64,000 nucleotides of DNA from Streptomyces albospinus (GCF_014648695.1 NZ_BMRP01000010.1:104229-168228); one strand, 5' to 3'. Counted from the stretch's first letter, positions 17,065-25,883 are shown. Made by a program: numbers and translations. Notes: generated from the sequence alone by a model not told the origin.

Positions 17065-17586
17065 CGCAAACCTCCAGGATGTCAGCCGCCGACGCGGCTG
17101 CCGTACAGGTGACGAACAGGGGAGGGCCCCGACGCGTCCCTGGCGTACCGAGGACGCACTCTCGAACGTGAGGCAGGAAGCGACCAACGAGCAAGCCACC
17201 GCACACCACACCCTGAGTCCCCGCAAGCCGCGCGCTTGCCACCCGAGGACTGAACCGTTTCTGCAAGACTGCCCCACAAACCACCTGGTGGGGTCCGCCG
17301 AGCCGAGCGAACTTGTTGAACGCGTTGAATGCGTTCCACGTGTCGAACGTGTCGAATCCACGAGAACTGCCCTGCCAGGCTTCTGATGTGGCCCAGGAAC
17401 AGGCAGTCGGTGAAGGGGCTCTCGGCTCGCGGCCGGCTGGTCGGCGGTGACGGACCGCCGGCCGGTGACCTGACTTCACCGGTCGCTGCACATGCCCGTC
17501 GAGCCGCATGGCGCGCTCTGCGGAGGCGGGGCGGCGGCAACGCCTGTGTCTGCCCCAATTGCCGCTGACTGACGGCCCCTGCTCGA
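17065..17586. other. Spacer upstream of the ACP operon
   Basis: 522 bp without recognisable gene. It should hold the promoter of the ACP-KS-reductase operon. It contains the 9-bp repeat tract at 17306-17359. Confidence 0.5.
17306..17359. repeat. 9-bp imperfect tandem repeat (about 6 units)
   Basis: Consecutive 9-mers such as gttgaacgc, gttgaatgc, gttccacgt, gtcgaacgt and gtcgaatcc. The tract is noticeably less GC-rich than its surroundings. Confidence 0.75.
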
Positions 17587-18828
17587 TCAGTGCCCCGTCC
17601 CGGTAGACGACGCCTGCTGTTCCCCGACACCGTGTAGGCCGTAGTCGGGCAGAGCGATGTCTCCGGCCTTGGCGAACTGTCCGGCGAGCAGATTCCGCAT
17701 CGGCCAGCGGTTCATCGAGCGCATCGAGAGGTCTCGCAACCGGATGGCGAGTGTGCTGGAGGGGGCGTATCCCGCGGCGCCGCCGGGCGGCAACTGCTGG
17801 GCCTTGCTGACGTAGGGGCGCATGGTCTCGTCATACTTCCGGAAGGCGATGCGGTGATCGCCTTCGGCGGTGGCGAGTTCACCTGCCAGTACGTACGCGC
17901 CGACCAGGGCCAGGCTGGTACCGAGGCCGGTGAGTGGCGACGGGCAGTAGCCGGCGTCGCCGAGCAGTGCCACCCGGCCGCGAGTCCAGCTGTCGAGGTG
18001 CACTTGGCCCATGGAGTCGAAGAAGAAGTCGGACGCGGTGCGCATCGCCCGCAGCAACCGTGGGACTTCCCATCCGGCTCCGGCGAAGCGTCGAGCCACC
18101 AGGTCCTGCTGCGCTGCGGTGTCGCGGCGGTCGTAGGCGATCGGTGCCGACCGGAAGCTGAGGCCGGCCTTGATCTCGCCGTCGAGACGGCCCGGCCGGG
18201 CCGAGGCGACGAGCCCACCGGGCGCGTTGTGCATCTGATACCAGCCGTCGAGTTCCATCTCCTCGACGGTGGTGAACCACGCCGTGTAGAGGTCCAGTGG
18301 GCGTACGTGGTCCGACTCCGGCCCGAAGGCCAGGGCGCGTACGACGGAGTGCAGCCCGTCCGCGCCGACGACCAGTCCGAATCGACGCGGGGCGGCCTTC
18401 TCGAAGGTGACGGTGACTCCGTCGTCGTCCTGGTCAAGACCGGTGATGGTGTCATCGAAGACGTACTCGGTGTCCGGCACGGTGGCGTCATACATGAGAC
18501 GGCCAAGGTCACCGCGCAGGATCTCGATCTCCGAGACGATTCCCTCCCCTCCGAAGCCGTCTGCCGGCATCCGGGCGGTGATCCGGCCGGAAGCATTGAC
18601 GCATGCCAGGCCGCGCTGGTCGACGCTCAGCGCCCGTGCCCGGTCCATCAGGCCCATGCGTGTGACCACGGTGCGGCCGGCGCCGCGCAGATCCACGGTC
18701 TGGCCTCCCGGTCGGGGTTCCGGTGCGCGCTCGACGATCGTGACGGCGAAGCCTGCGGTGCGTAGCCAGTACGCCAGCGTGGGGCCGGCGATGCCGGCTC
18801 CGGAGATGAGGATGTCGGTGTTCCGCAT
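17587..18828 (-). CDS. FAD-dependent monooxygenase (UbiH/PHBH type)
   Basis: 413 residues. The N-terminal FAD motif ISGAGIAGPTLAYWL has GxGxxG near residues 10-15, the DG motif is LVVGADGLHSVVRAL (about 155-170), and the second FAD motif is RVALLGDAGYCPSPLTG (about 283-299). This is the group of class-A flavin monooxygenases that hydroxylate aromatic or polyketide substrates with NAD(P)H and O2, and includes tetracycline-modifying relatives. It lies in the same direction as the ACP operon, 522 bp upstream. Two GCACTAGTGC palindromes sit upstream of its start. Substrate unknown. Confidence 0.88.
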   Translation of the reverse strand: MRNTDILISGAGIAGPTLAYWLRTAGFAVTIVERAPEPRPGGQTVDLRGAGRTVVTRMGLMDRARALSVDQRGLACVNASGRITARMPADGFGGEGIVSEIEILRGDLGRLMYDATVPDTEYVFDDTITGLDQDDDGVTVTFEKAAPRRFGLVVGADGLHSVVRALAFGPESDHVRPLDLYTAWFTTVEEMELDGWYQMHNAPGGLVASARPGRLDGEIKAGLSFRSAPIAYDRRDTAAQQDLVARRFAGAGWEVPRLLRAMRTASDFFFDSMGQVHLDSWTRGRVALLGDAGYCPSPLTGLGTSLALVGAYVLAGELATAEGDHRIAFRKYDETMRPYVSKAQQLPPGGAAGYAPSSTLAIRLRDLSMRSMNRWPMRNLLAGQFAKAGDIALPDYGLHGVGEQQASSTGTGH

Positions 18829-18905
18829 GAGCAGAGAATGTACGGCGTAAACCTATATCGGGCAAGCCTAAAACTGCTGCTGTGTAGGGCACTTGTCTAG
18901 ATGGT

Positions 18906-19016
18906 GCACTAGTGCCCAGGGGTTGAGGATTCCCTGGATGGTGCACTGTGGGCCTGTGGGAGGTGCGTCGACGTGACGATTGGGTGGGCGGGGCGAGCGG
19001 TCGGGTGCACTAGTGC
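18906..19016. promoter_or_regulatory. Pair of identical 10-bp palindromes, candidate operator
   Basis: The perfect palindrome GCACTAGTGC occurs at 18906-18915 and again at 19007-19016, each preceded by GT. They lie in the 319-bp spacer before the monooxygenase that starts at 18828. A further half-like GGTGCACTG lies between them. A dimeric regulator such as MarR or TetR is the likely binder; identity unknown. Confidence 0.45.
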
Positions 19017-19147
19017 GGGGGAGGAGGTGGTGGGAAGCGCGGCGCGGCAGCCGGCCCCTTCCGCCGCTCGCTGCCCCTGCGCACCGCCTGAATCCGCGCC
19101 CGCGTCGCCGGACTTCAGAGGAGCCGGCGACGCAGGGCGGCTGCCCC

Positions 19148-20689
19148 TCAGGCGGTGAACCAGCGCTCGACCGCCGCTCGCAGGGTGGCCAGCTCGGCCG
19201 GGGCCGGGCGCGGTGAGTCGCAGGCCCAGGCCACGTAGCCGTCGGGGCGGATCAGCAGGCCGGTGAGGTCGGCCCGGCCGCCCTGTGCGTTGACAAGGTC
19301 GACGGCGTCCTGAGTGCCCGTCAGTACCTCTGCCAGCGACTGGTCATCGGTCAGATCGAGCAGCAACGGCTGGCCAATTCTTGCGAGTTCGGCTATCCGG
19401 ACCTTCCCCGACTCGGTGATCAGATCCAACTCCGGTGCGAAGTAGCCGACTGCCGGGTGGGGATCGGCGATGCCCATCTCGTAGCGTACGTCGGTGCCCG
19501 CGGTGAGGTCGGCGAGGTCCTGGACGACCTCTTTGCGGGTGAGCAGCTCGGTGAAGAGCTCGGGCAGGGCGCTGGTGTCGCTCCCCGGGGCGGTGAGTGC
19601 GGACTGCGCCTCGGCGTTGAGCACCATGCGGCGGGCGGCCTGGCGGCGCTCGGTGTCGTAGCTGTCGAGCAGGCCGGGCGGGGCGGTGTCGCGCAGCGCG
19701 GCGGCGAGCTTCCAGCCGAGGTTGGCGGCGTCCTGGAGGCCGAGGTTCAGGCCGGGGCCGCCGCCGGCGGCGTAGACATGGGCGGCGTCGCCGACCAGAA
19801 AGACCCGGCGGTCGCGGAACCGGTCGGCGACCCGGGTGTTGCCGCCCGTCAGCCGCCGCAGCACGTGCGGGCCCGTTCCGTCCGGCGGGCCGAGCGGCAG
19901 GTCGACGCCCAGGACGCGACGGATACTCGACTCCATTTCGGTCAGGGTCATCGGCTCGTCCGCCGCGGGCTGGTCCCATTCGGTGGTGCTGACCAGCGGC
20001 GGCTGGCCGGGGAACGGTGCGTAGGAGAAGCCGCCCTGGTCGGTGCGGTGGGGCAGGAAGGGCAGTACCGGCCCGTGGCCGGGAATCGTGAGGGCGCCGT
20101 TGACCGGGTCGACCCAGTCGGCCGGGACGGTGGCGTGGGCGGTGCGGTTGGTGCGGCGGTCGTAGCTGACGCCGGGGAACGCGATCCCGGAGAGCTTGCG
20201 GATCACGCTGCGCGCGCCGTCCGCGCCGACCACGTAACGGGCGCGGAGCTGCTGGTCGCCGCCGGGGCCGGTGACGTCGAGGGTGACGGCGTCCTCGTCC
20301 TGGGCCACGGCGCTGACCCGGTGCCCGCGCCGCAGGTCGACGCCGAGTGTGCGGGCGCGCTCCTCCAGGACCTGGACGATGCGGTGCTGCGGGGCGGCCA
20401 GGGCGAAGACCGGACTGGCGTCCAGCAGCCCGAGGTTGAGGCCCATGGCCGCGAACATGAAGTAGGCGGAGTTCGGCTGCGGGGGCTCCGGGTTGCCGCT
20501 GAGCGGCTCGTACAAACCGCGGTGGTCGGCCAGACGTACCACCTGGCCGAGCAGGCCATTGGCCTTGGGTTCGGTGCTGGGCTGCGGGAGCTGCTCCAGA
20601 ACGACCGGGCGGATGCCGGCCAGGCTCAGTTCGCAGGCCAGCATCAGCCCGTTCGGGCCGCCTCCCACGATGATCACGTCGGATATCAC
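19148..20689 (-). CDS. FAD-dependent aromatic/polyketide monooxygenase (PheA/TfdB family)
   Basis: 513 residues. The start is GTG at 20689, eight bases after GGAG. FAD motif VGGGPNGLMLACELSLAG lies at the N-terminus, the DG motif is VVGADGARSVIRKLSG, the GD motif is RVFLVGDAAHVYAAGGGPG, and the typical LQDAANLGWKLAAAL follows. The last 120 residues form the thioredoxin-like domain of this family (ending LLIRPDGYVAWACD). Relatives hydroxylate polyketides or inactivate rifampicin. It lies 65 bp downstream of the TetR gene, apparently in one transcript, so the repressor's ligand may be the substrate. Confidence 0.9.
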   Translation of the reverse strand: MISDVIIVGGGPNGLMLACELSLAGIRPVVLEQLPQPSTEPKANGLLGQVVRLADHRGLYEPLSGNPEPPQPNSAYFMFAAMGLNLGLLDASPVFALAAPQHRIVQVLEERARTLGVDLRRGHRVSAVAQDEDAVTLDVTGPGGDQQLRARYVVGADGARSVIRKLSGIAFPGVSYDRRTNRTAHATVPADWVDPVNGALTIPGHGPVLPFLPHRTDQGGFSYAPFPGQPPLVSTTEWDQPAADEPMTLTEMESSIRRVLGVDLPLGPPDGTGPHVLRRLTGGNTRVADRFRDRRVFLVGDAAHVYAAGGGPGLNLGLQDAANLGWKLAAALRDTAPPGLLDSYDTERRQAARRMVLNAEAQSALTAPGSDTSALPELFTELLTRKEVVQDLADLTAGTDVRYEMGIADPHPAVGYFAPELDLITESGKVRIAELARIGQPLLLDLTDDQSLAEVLTGTQDAVDLVNAQGGRADLTGLLIRPDGYVAWACDSPRPAPAELATLRAAVERWFTA

Positions 20690-20754
20690 GGTCAGGTCTC
20701 CTTGGTGCGGGCGGGAAAGGGTGGCACCGGAGGCGAGTTGGTCGCCGCGCTTCG

Positions 20755-21387
20755 CTACGGGACGGGCAGGCCGGCGGCGAGCTGCCCGAAGACCTGTGTC
20801 AGTACCGCGCCCAGTGGCACGGCTTCGTCGGCCCGCAGGCTGTGTTCGACGGCCACTCCGCTGCCGGCCGCGACCGCAGCCGCCACCAGCTTCGGGTAGA
20901 CGTCGCGTTCGGCATCGGTGCCGGTGCGGCGCGCGACGGCCTTGGCCAACTCCTGCTGGGCGGCGGCGTTGGCCTTGACGATCTCACCGGCCAGCGCGGG
21001 TTCGGCCAGCATCAGCCGCACCCCCTCGCGCCAACGCTCGTTCTGCGGCCCGGAGTTGCCCGGGGGGACGAACTGGCCCAGGACGGCGTGGAGCAGCGAG
21101 TCCCAGAGTGGTTCGCCGGCCGGACGGGCGAGCAGGTCGTCGGCGACCCGGAGCATCCGCTCCGAGTGGCTGGCGGCGATCGCCTCGGCCTTGCCGCCGA
21201 AGTAGTTGCGGAAGGTACGGACGGAGACGTTGGCCTCGGCGGCGATCTGATCAACCGTCACATCGGCCCAGCCGTGCAGGACACAGAGCCGGATCGCCGC
21301 CTGGCTCAGCGCGACCCGGGTCTCCCGCTTCTTGCGCTCGCGGAGTCCGGGCTGCCCGGTCGTGCGTGCCTCGTCTGTGGGTGCCAT
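20755..21387 (-). CDS. TetR-family transcriptional regulator
   Basis: 210 residues from the ATG at 21387. The HTH spans about 25-70 (GWADVTVDQIAAEANVSVRT, then FRNYFGGKAEAI). The C-terminal ligand-binding domain is helical and alanine-rich, with an MftR-like arrangement. It is followed by the flavin monooxygenase and preceded by two inverted repeats sharing GGCAA/TTGCC half-sites, so autoregulation and control of the monooxygenase are likely. Confidence 0.92.
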   Translation of the reverse strand: MAPTDEARTTGQPGLRERKKRETRVALSQAAIRLCVLHGWADVTVDQIAAEANVSVRTFRNYFGGKAEAIAASHSERMLRVADDLLARPAGEPLWDSLLHAVLGQFVPPGNSGPQNERWREGVRLMLAEPALAGEIVKANAAAQQELAKAVARRTGTDAERDVYPKLVAAAVAAGSGVAVEHSLRADEAVPLGAVLTQVFGQLAAGLPVP

Positions 21388-21399
21388 GCGAGGAGCGTA

Positions 21400-21458
21400 G
21401 GGCAAATCTTGCCGTCGGGGCAAGATTGCCCGTGAAGAAAGATTGCCTAAACGGCAAG
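21400..21458. promoter_or_regulatory. Two inverted repeats, candidate TetR operators
   Basis: The first (21400-21431) pairs GGGCAA(a)TCTTGCC with GGCAAGATTGCCC around a 4-bp centre. The second (21442-21458) reads ATTGCC-taaac-GGCAAG. Both lie 13-71 bp upstream of the tetR start with the same half-site, typical of TetR autoregulation. Confidence 0.65.
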
Positions 21459-21600
21459 TTTTTGGAACCGTGGGTGCGGCTACAGCCCCGGGCCGGCATC
21501 CACAGCACCTCGTCGGCCTCCTCGTCGGCACGCAGCGCGGCGCGTACCCGCAGCTGCACCATGGCGGCGATTCCCGGGGCGACCGCGGGGGTCAGGCCGA

Positions 21601-22119
21601 TCAGCGCGAGGCGTTCAGTGCGTCGCGCCAGACCGGGCTGTCGACGTAGTGGTTGTCGAAGCGCTCTGAGGAGTCCTTGATTTCCTGAGGGCCGGCTTCA
21701 CCGCGCATGACGCGGCCCAGCAGCCGGAGGTAGTCGAAGCGCGCCATGCCGGGTGTGAAGGCGAACAAGACGTCGGCCTCGTGGTCGGGGGCGGCGGCGA
21801 AGGCGTGGGGGGTGTTCGGCGGCACGAGAAGAAAGTCCCCGGCGTTCAGCACGGTGATCTCCTCGTCCACCAGCACTCGCAGCGCGCCGTCGATGACGTA
21901 GAAGAGTTCGGCGGCGCGGGTGTGGAAGTGAGCAGGCGCCCCGACCGCACCCTTGGCGAAGGTGGAGCGGTAGCTGGTGAGCAGCCCGCCAGTGGCATCG
22001 GAGTCGGCCAGCAGGGTCATGACGCTACTGGGATCGCTGGTGGTCTCGGCCTCCGCTCCCCGAGTCAGGACGGCGTCGAAGCGGGCGTTGACGGCGTTCT
22101 TGACGTTGTCGCTGTGCAT
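21601..22119 (-). CDS. Cupin-domain protein
   Basis: 172 residues from the ATG at 22119. One cupin barrel covers about 55-125: motif 1 is HFHTRAAELFYVIDGALRV (His, His, Glu ligands) and motif 2 is AGDFLLVPPNTPHAF (final His). The helical C-terminus (FDYLRLLGRVMRGEAG) is typical of quercetin-2,3-dioxygenase-like cupins in Streptomyces. It may be a small dioxygenase or isomerase, or a binding protein. It is separated from tetR by the operators and is probably transcribed from its own promoter. Confidence 0.85.
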   Translation of the reverse strand: MHSDNVKNAVNARFDAVLTRGAEAETTSDPSSVMTLLADSDATGGLLTSYRSTFAKGAVGAPAHFHTRAAELFYVIDGALRVLVDEEITVLNAGDFLLVPPNTPHAFAAAPDHEADVLFAFTPGMARFDYLRLLGRVMRGEAGPQEIKDSSERFDNHYVDSPVWRDALNASR

Positions 22120-22614
22120 GGCGTTGGCCCCTTGGGTCTGTTGTCGCTGTCGACGTCGGCGTCGGCGTCGGCGTCGGTGTGAGTGCGACTCTATGAAGCA
22201 AAAAGACCCTGTGAGCGGTGCAATTCCTGCCCAATCCTGTGGGGCAATTCCCGCGCTGCGGGGCGGGCGTCGCGAGGCATGGGTGCTCGCTGTGCATCCC
22301 ATGGCCTGAGCGGGCACAGCGGCACGGCATCATCGAGCACAGTGGCACCGCATCTCTGAACATCCATGTTTCTGCTGGGAGTTGAGTGTGTGCACAGGGG
22401 CGTCGAAGACGTACGTATGCCGTTGGTCTGCTCGCGGTGATCCTCGAACCGGTCCGACGGAGACGGTGCCGAGCAGCCGGAACTCCACGGGCTGCTTCCC
22501 TTCCGGGCGCATGCGCCCGAAGCCGGGGCCGCGGAGGAGGCAGGTCCGCGATGTCGGGGAGGCCGTGGAGTCCCGGCTGCTCGGCACCTCGGCCCGATGG
22601 CCGGCGGGTGCGGG
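22120..22614. other. Spacer with GTCGGC repeats and an inverted-repeat element
   Basis: 495 bp between hbpS and the cupin gene. It holds a hexanucleotide GTCGGC/GTCGAC tract at about 22147-22180 and the 122-bp inverted-repeat element at 22466-22587. No gene seen. Confidence 0.5.
22466..22587. repeat. 122-bp element with 25-bp inverted terminal repeats
   Basis: Arms at 22466-22490 and 22563-22587 match in 24 of 25 positions as inverted repeats (gtgccgagcagccgg...). Between them lies a perfect 16-bp palindrome CGGGCGCATGCGCCCG (22504-22519). It could be a MITE-like element, a structured RNA or a complex terminator for hbpS. No target-site duplication is evident. Confidence 0.6.
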
Positions 22615-23175
22615 CTACTGATTGAGCGCGGCGACGCCGGCCTGGGCGAACTGCTCGTCCAGGTCGCCGGTGGGCGCGCCGGCGACGCCGATGCCCGCGA
22701 TCGGGGCGCCCTTGGCCTGGACCGGGGTGCCGCCGGCGAGGAACAGCGTGCCCGGAATGTCCTTCAGGGTGGGTGCCTGCTCCAGGCGCTTGACGAGGGC
22801 GGAGGTGGGCGCGTTCCAGGACACCGAAGTGAACGCCTTCTCCTCCGCCGCCTTGTAGGACTGCGGGCCGGCACCGTCGCCGCGCAGCGTGACGATGGTG
22901 TTGCCGTTGCGGTCGACCACGGACACCGACACGTGCTGGTCGGCCTTCGCGGCGGCGCCGAGCGCGGCCTGTGCCGCCTTGGCTGCCGCGGCGACGGTCA
23001 GGTGGTCGGTGGCGACGACGTTCTGGGGCTTCGCCTGGGCTGCCGCCGTGACCGCATTACCGTGGCCGGTGTCGTCCGGCGCCGCAACGGCGACGGCGCC
23101 GACGGCGGTCACCCCTACGGCGGCCAGCACTGCCGCGCCGGTGATGATCCGGGTACGCATGGACGGCATCTGCAT
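22615..23175 (-). CDS. hbpS: HbpS-type secreted haem-binding protein (GlcG/HbpS family)
   Basis: 186 residues from the ATG at 23175, eight bases after GAGGAG. A secretory signal (TRIITGAAVLAAVGVTAVGA) is followed by the HbpS/GlcG fold: LTVAAAAKAAQAALGAAAKA, VSVSVVDRNGNTIVTLRGDG, LFLAGGTPVQAKGAPIAGIG. In S. reticuli HbpS is an extracellular octamer that binds haem and iron and modulates the SenS kinase under oxidative stress. The senS-senR pair lies divergently beside it, the same partnership. No twin-arginine motif is visible in the signal, unlike what I recall for S. reticuli HbpS. Export is inferred. Confidence 0.88.
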   Translation of the reverse strand: MQMPSMRTRIITGAAVLAAVGVTAVGAVAVAAPDDTGHGNAVTAAAQAKPQNVVATDHLTVAAAAKAAQAALGAAAKADQHVSVSVVDRNGNTIVTLRGDGAGPQSYKAAEEKAFTSVSWNAPTSALVKRLEQAPTLKDIPGTLFLAGGTPVQAKGAPIAGIGVAGAPTGDLDEQFAQAGVAALNQ

Positions 23176-23367
23176 GGGATGTGCTCCTCTTTCGTCGACC
23201 AGGACCGGGTGCCCCGTGGTCCGCATCGGTTGCGGTGCTTCCATCCTTGGCGGCCCCGGGCGGGCAGCGGTCCGCGGAGCGGATGACGTCGCGGAGCATG
23301 ATGGACGACGTCGGTGTCAACCGATCGGATGACGGGTGTGGGCCGCAAACCGGGCTACGAATCAGGG

Positions 23368-24672
23368 ATGAACGTGAAGCACGTGAGCGGTGGCCGGACC
23401 GAAGCGGCGGACGGCGGACCGCGGACGGAAACCGCGGTCGGTCCGGCCGGCCGCTGGATCGAGGCGGTGATCTCGGCCTCGTTCGTCCTGCTGCTGATCG
23501 CCGCCATGGCCCGCTTCCTGACCCACCACCCCGGTGCCCCCGGCACATGGTGGGTGATCGCGCTCACCACGCTCCTGGCGGTGGCGTACGTGGCGCGACC
23601 GGCCGCGGACGGTGCGTTCGCGCTTCGGTGGCGGCGGGCCTGGCTCGGCGTCTTCGTCCTGGGCTGGGTGGCTCTGGTGCTCCAGGCACCGAGCTTCGCC
23701 TGGAGCGCGGTGACGATCGTCTACACGGCGCTGCAACTGCTGCCGGCACGGGCCGCGTTGGCGTTGATCACCGTGCTGACGGTCCTGGTGGTGGTCGGAC
23801 AGGTGCGGATCAACGGTCCTGATCCGCTGCTGATCGTCGTGCCGCCCGTGGTCGCCGGGCTGGCCGCTACGGTGTTCATGCACATGCAGCGACAGTCGGC
23901 GCGGCAACACTCGCTCATCGAGGACTTGGTCCGGACCCGCCGCGTCCTGGCGTCCAGCCAGCGGCGGGCGGGCATGCTGGCCGAGCGTGAGCGGCTGTCG
24001 ATGGAGATCCACGACACGCTCGCCCAGGCCATGTCGAGCCAGCGGATGCTGCTCCAGGCCGCTGAGCGGCTCTGGGACGCGGACCCGGAAGCAGCCCACC
24101 GGCACATGGCCACCGCGTCGGACATCGCGGAGCGCAACCTCGTCGAGGCGCGCCGGTTCGTCCAAGACCTTGCGCCCGCCGACCTCTCCGGCGGGGGCGG
24201 ACTGCCGGAGGCCCTGCGTGCGCTGGCCCGCCGTGAGACCGCAGCCGGGGCGGCCACCGCCGGATCCGCGGCGGAATCGCCGGCCGCGGGCCCGGCCGTG
24301 CACTTCCGGACCGACGGCGATCCCGTTCCCCTGCCGCCGGCCGTCGAGGCAGGGCTGTTGCGGGTGGCCCAGGGCGCCGTCGCCAACGTGCGCGAGCATG
24401 CGCATGCCACCGATGCCGTCCTGACCCTCAGCTACCTCGACGAGGACGTGGTCCTCGACATCGCCGACAACGGCTGCGGCTTCACCCCGGGCCGGGACGA
24501 CGCATCGGGGGCGGCACCGAACCGGGGCCACGGTCTGCGGGCCATGGAAGTCCGGTTGCGCCAGATGGACGGCACGCTGACCATCGAGTCCCATCCCGGG
24601 GAAGGGACGGTCGTTTCCGCGGCGGTCCCGCTCCGGGCGAGCGGTCCGGCGACCGACCCGGACGAGGAGTGA
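23368..24672 (+). CDS. senS: SenS-like sensor histidine kinase
   Basis: 434 residues from the ATG at 23368; a GTG at 23314 in frame is the alternative and neither has a strong Shine-Dalgarno. Five hydrophobic helices (about 33-170) precede a HisKA_3 dimerisation domain with His215 in RLSMEIHDTLAQAMSS. The HATPase domain has ANVREHAHATDAVLTL, DNGCGFTP and GHGLRAMEVR. This NarL-class architecture with five membrane helices and the neighbour hbpS match the S. reticuli redox sensor SenS. It overlaps or abuts the regulator gene. Confidence 0.85.
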   Translation: MNVKHVSGGRTEAADGGPRTETAVGPAGRWIEAVISASFVLLLIAAMARFLTHHPGAPGTWWVIALTTLLAVAYVARPAADGAFALRWRRAWLGVFVLGWVALVLQAPSFAWSAVTIVYTALQLLPARAALALITVLTVLVVVGQVRINGPDPLLIVVPPVVAGLAATVFMHMQRQSARQHSLIEDLVRTRRVLASSQRRAGMLAERERLSMEIHDTLAQAMSSQRMLLQAAERLWDADPEAAHRHMATASDIAERNLVEARRFVQDLAPADLSGGGGLPEALRALARRETAAGAATAGSAAESPAAGPAVHFRTDGDPVPLPPAVEAGLLRVAQGAVANVREHAHATDAVLTLSYLDEDVVLDIADNGCGFTPGRDDASGAAPNRGHGLRAMEVRLRQMDGTLTIESHPGEGTVVSAAVPLRASGPATDPDEE

Positions 24673-24677
24673 CCTGC

Positions 24678-25349
24678 ATGTCCCGCACACCGCACGCCCC
24701 CGACATCCCCGCTTCTGCCCCCGGCCGGCGGGTACGCCTGCTGCTGTGCGACGACCACGCCGTGGTCCGGGCCGGTCTGCGCGCCCTGCTGTCCGCCGAA
24801 CCGGACATCGAAGTCGTCGGCGAGGCGGCCACCGGCGAGGAAGCGCTGGCCGTCGCGGCCAAACAGCGACCCGATGTGGTGCTCATGGACCTCAGCCTCG
24901 GCACCGGCATCGACGGGATCGAAGCCACCCGCCGCATCGTCGCCGAAGTGCCCGGCACCCGCGTCCTGGTGCTCACCACGTACGACACCGACGCCGACGT
25001 CACCCGTGCCGTCCAGGTCGGCGCGACCGGCTACCTCCTCAAGGCCGAGCGGCCCGAGGAACTGTTCGCCGCGATCACCGCCGCCGCGGAGGGCCGGGCG
25101 GTACTGTCCGCGCCCGCGGCCAACCGCGTGATGGAGCGCGTGCGCAAACCCCATGCCGCGCTCACCGAGCGCCAGTTGGACATCCTCGCCCAGCTGGCCC
25201 GTGGCCTGGGCAACCGTGAGATCGCCCGTGCCCTGTTCATCAGCGAGGCGACCGTCAAGACACACCTGGCCCGCATCTACGCCAAGCTCGGCGTCGACAC
25301 CCGCACGGGCGCGGTCGCGGCGGCCAAGGCACAGCGGCTGATTCCCTGA
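24678..25349 (+). CDS. senR: SenR-like NarL/FixJ response regulator
   Basis: 223 residues. ATG at 24678 is chosen because GAGGAG lies eight bases upstream; a GTG at 24669 overlapping the senS stop is the alternative. Receiver domain about 19-135 with phosphoacceptor Asp71 in DVVLMDLSLG. LuxR-type HTH about 158-215 (LTERQLDILAQLARGLGNRE, then SEATVKTHLARIYAKLGV). In S. reticuli SenR activates hbpS, the furS-cpeB catalase-peroxidase genes and its own operon under redox stress. No catalase lies in this window. Confidence 0.88.
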   Translation: MSRTPHAPDIPASAPGRRVRLLLCDDHAVVRAGLRALLSAEPDIEVVGEAATGEEALAVAAKQRPDVVLMDLSLGTGIDGIEATRRIVAEVPGTRVLVLTTYDTDADVTRAVQVGATGYLLKAERPEELFAAITAAAEGRAVLSAPAANRVMERVRKPHAALTERQLDILAQLARGLGNREIARALFISEATVKTHLARIYAKLGVDTRTGAVAAAKAQRLIP

Positions 25350-25883
25350 CCGGCACCGTCCGGGCGCCTCAGTGCGAGGGCTTGGGCCGGGACTTGCGAC
25401 TACCGGAACCCGCCGGAGCCGTGTCCGCAAGAGGCGGACTGGTCGCGGGGCAGGCACCGGCCTGCGCACCACCGTGGATTCTCGACGGTCAACTCTCAAC
25501 GTTGTGTGATCACGCGAGCCTGGCGCACGCGCTACCTCAGACGTACTGCCTGACCCATGTCGCGCCGTCCGCCGCCGCGGTGCGTCCTGACCGTTTCCCC
25601 CCGGACGATGGCAGTGTCGGCGCCGGGGCGCCCAAGGATCGCGTGCTGCCGGCAGGTCGCGGATCTCGGTCGACCCGGCTCCTGCCAGGAGCTCCGCACC
25701 TGTCAACATCGAGTGCGGCCGGCCCGCTTGGCCCAGCTCGCGCTCGTGGTGGCCGGCCGTCCGCGTTCACGCTCCGACACAGTAGTCCGACCCCCCGCGG
25801 GCTGAGGATGCGCACGGCGGCTCAGCGGCAACGGACGGGTAATTCGGGTGAGCCTCGGGCGCTGAGGGTGCACCATCAGTGGT
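25350..25883. other. Intergenic region without recognisable gene
   Basis: 534 bp after senR. I find no family-like frame on either strand and no clear terminator. Confidence 0.45.
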
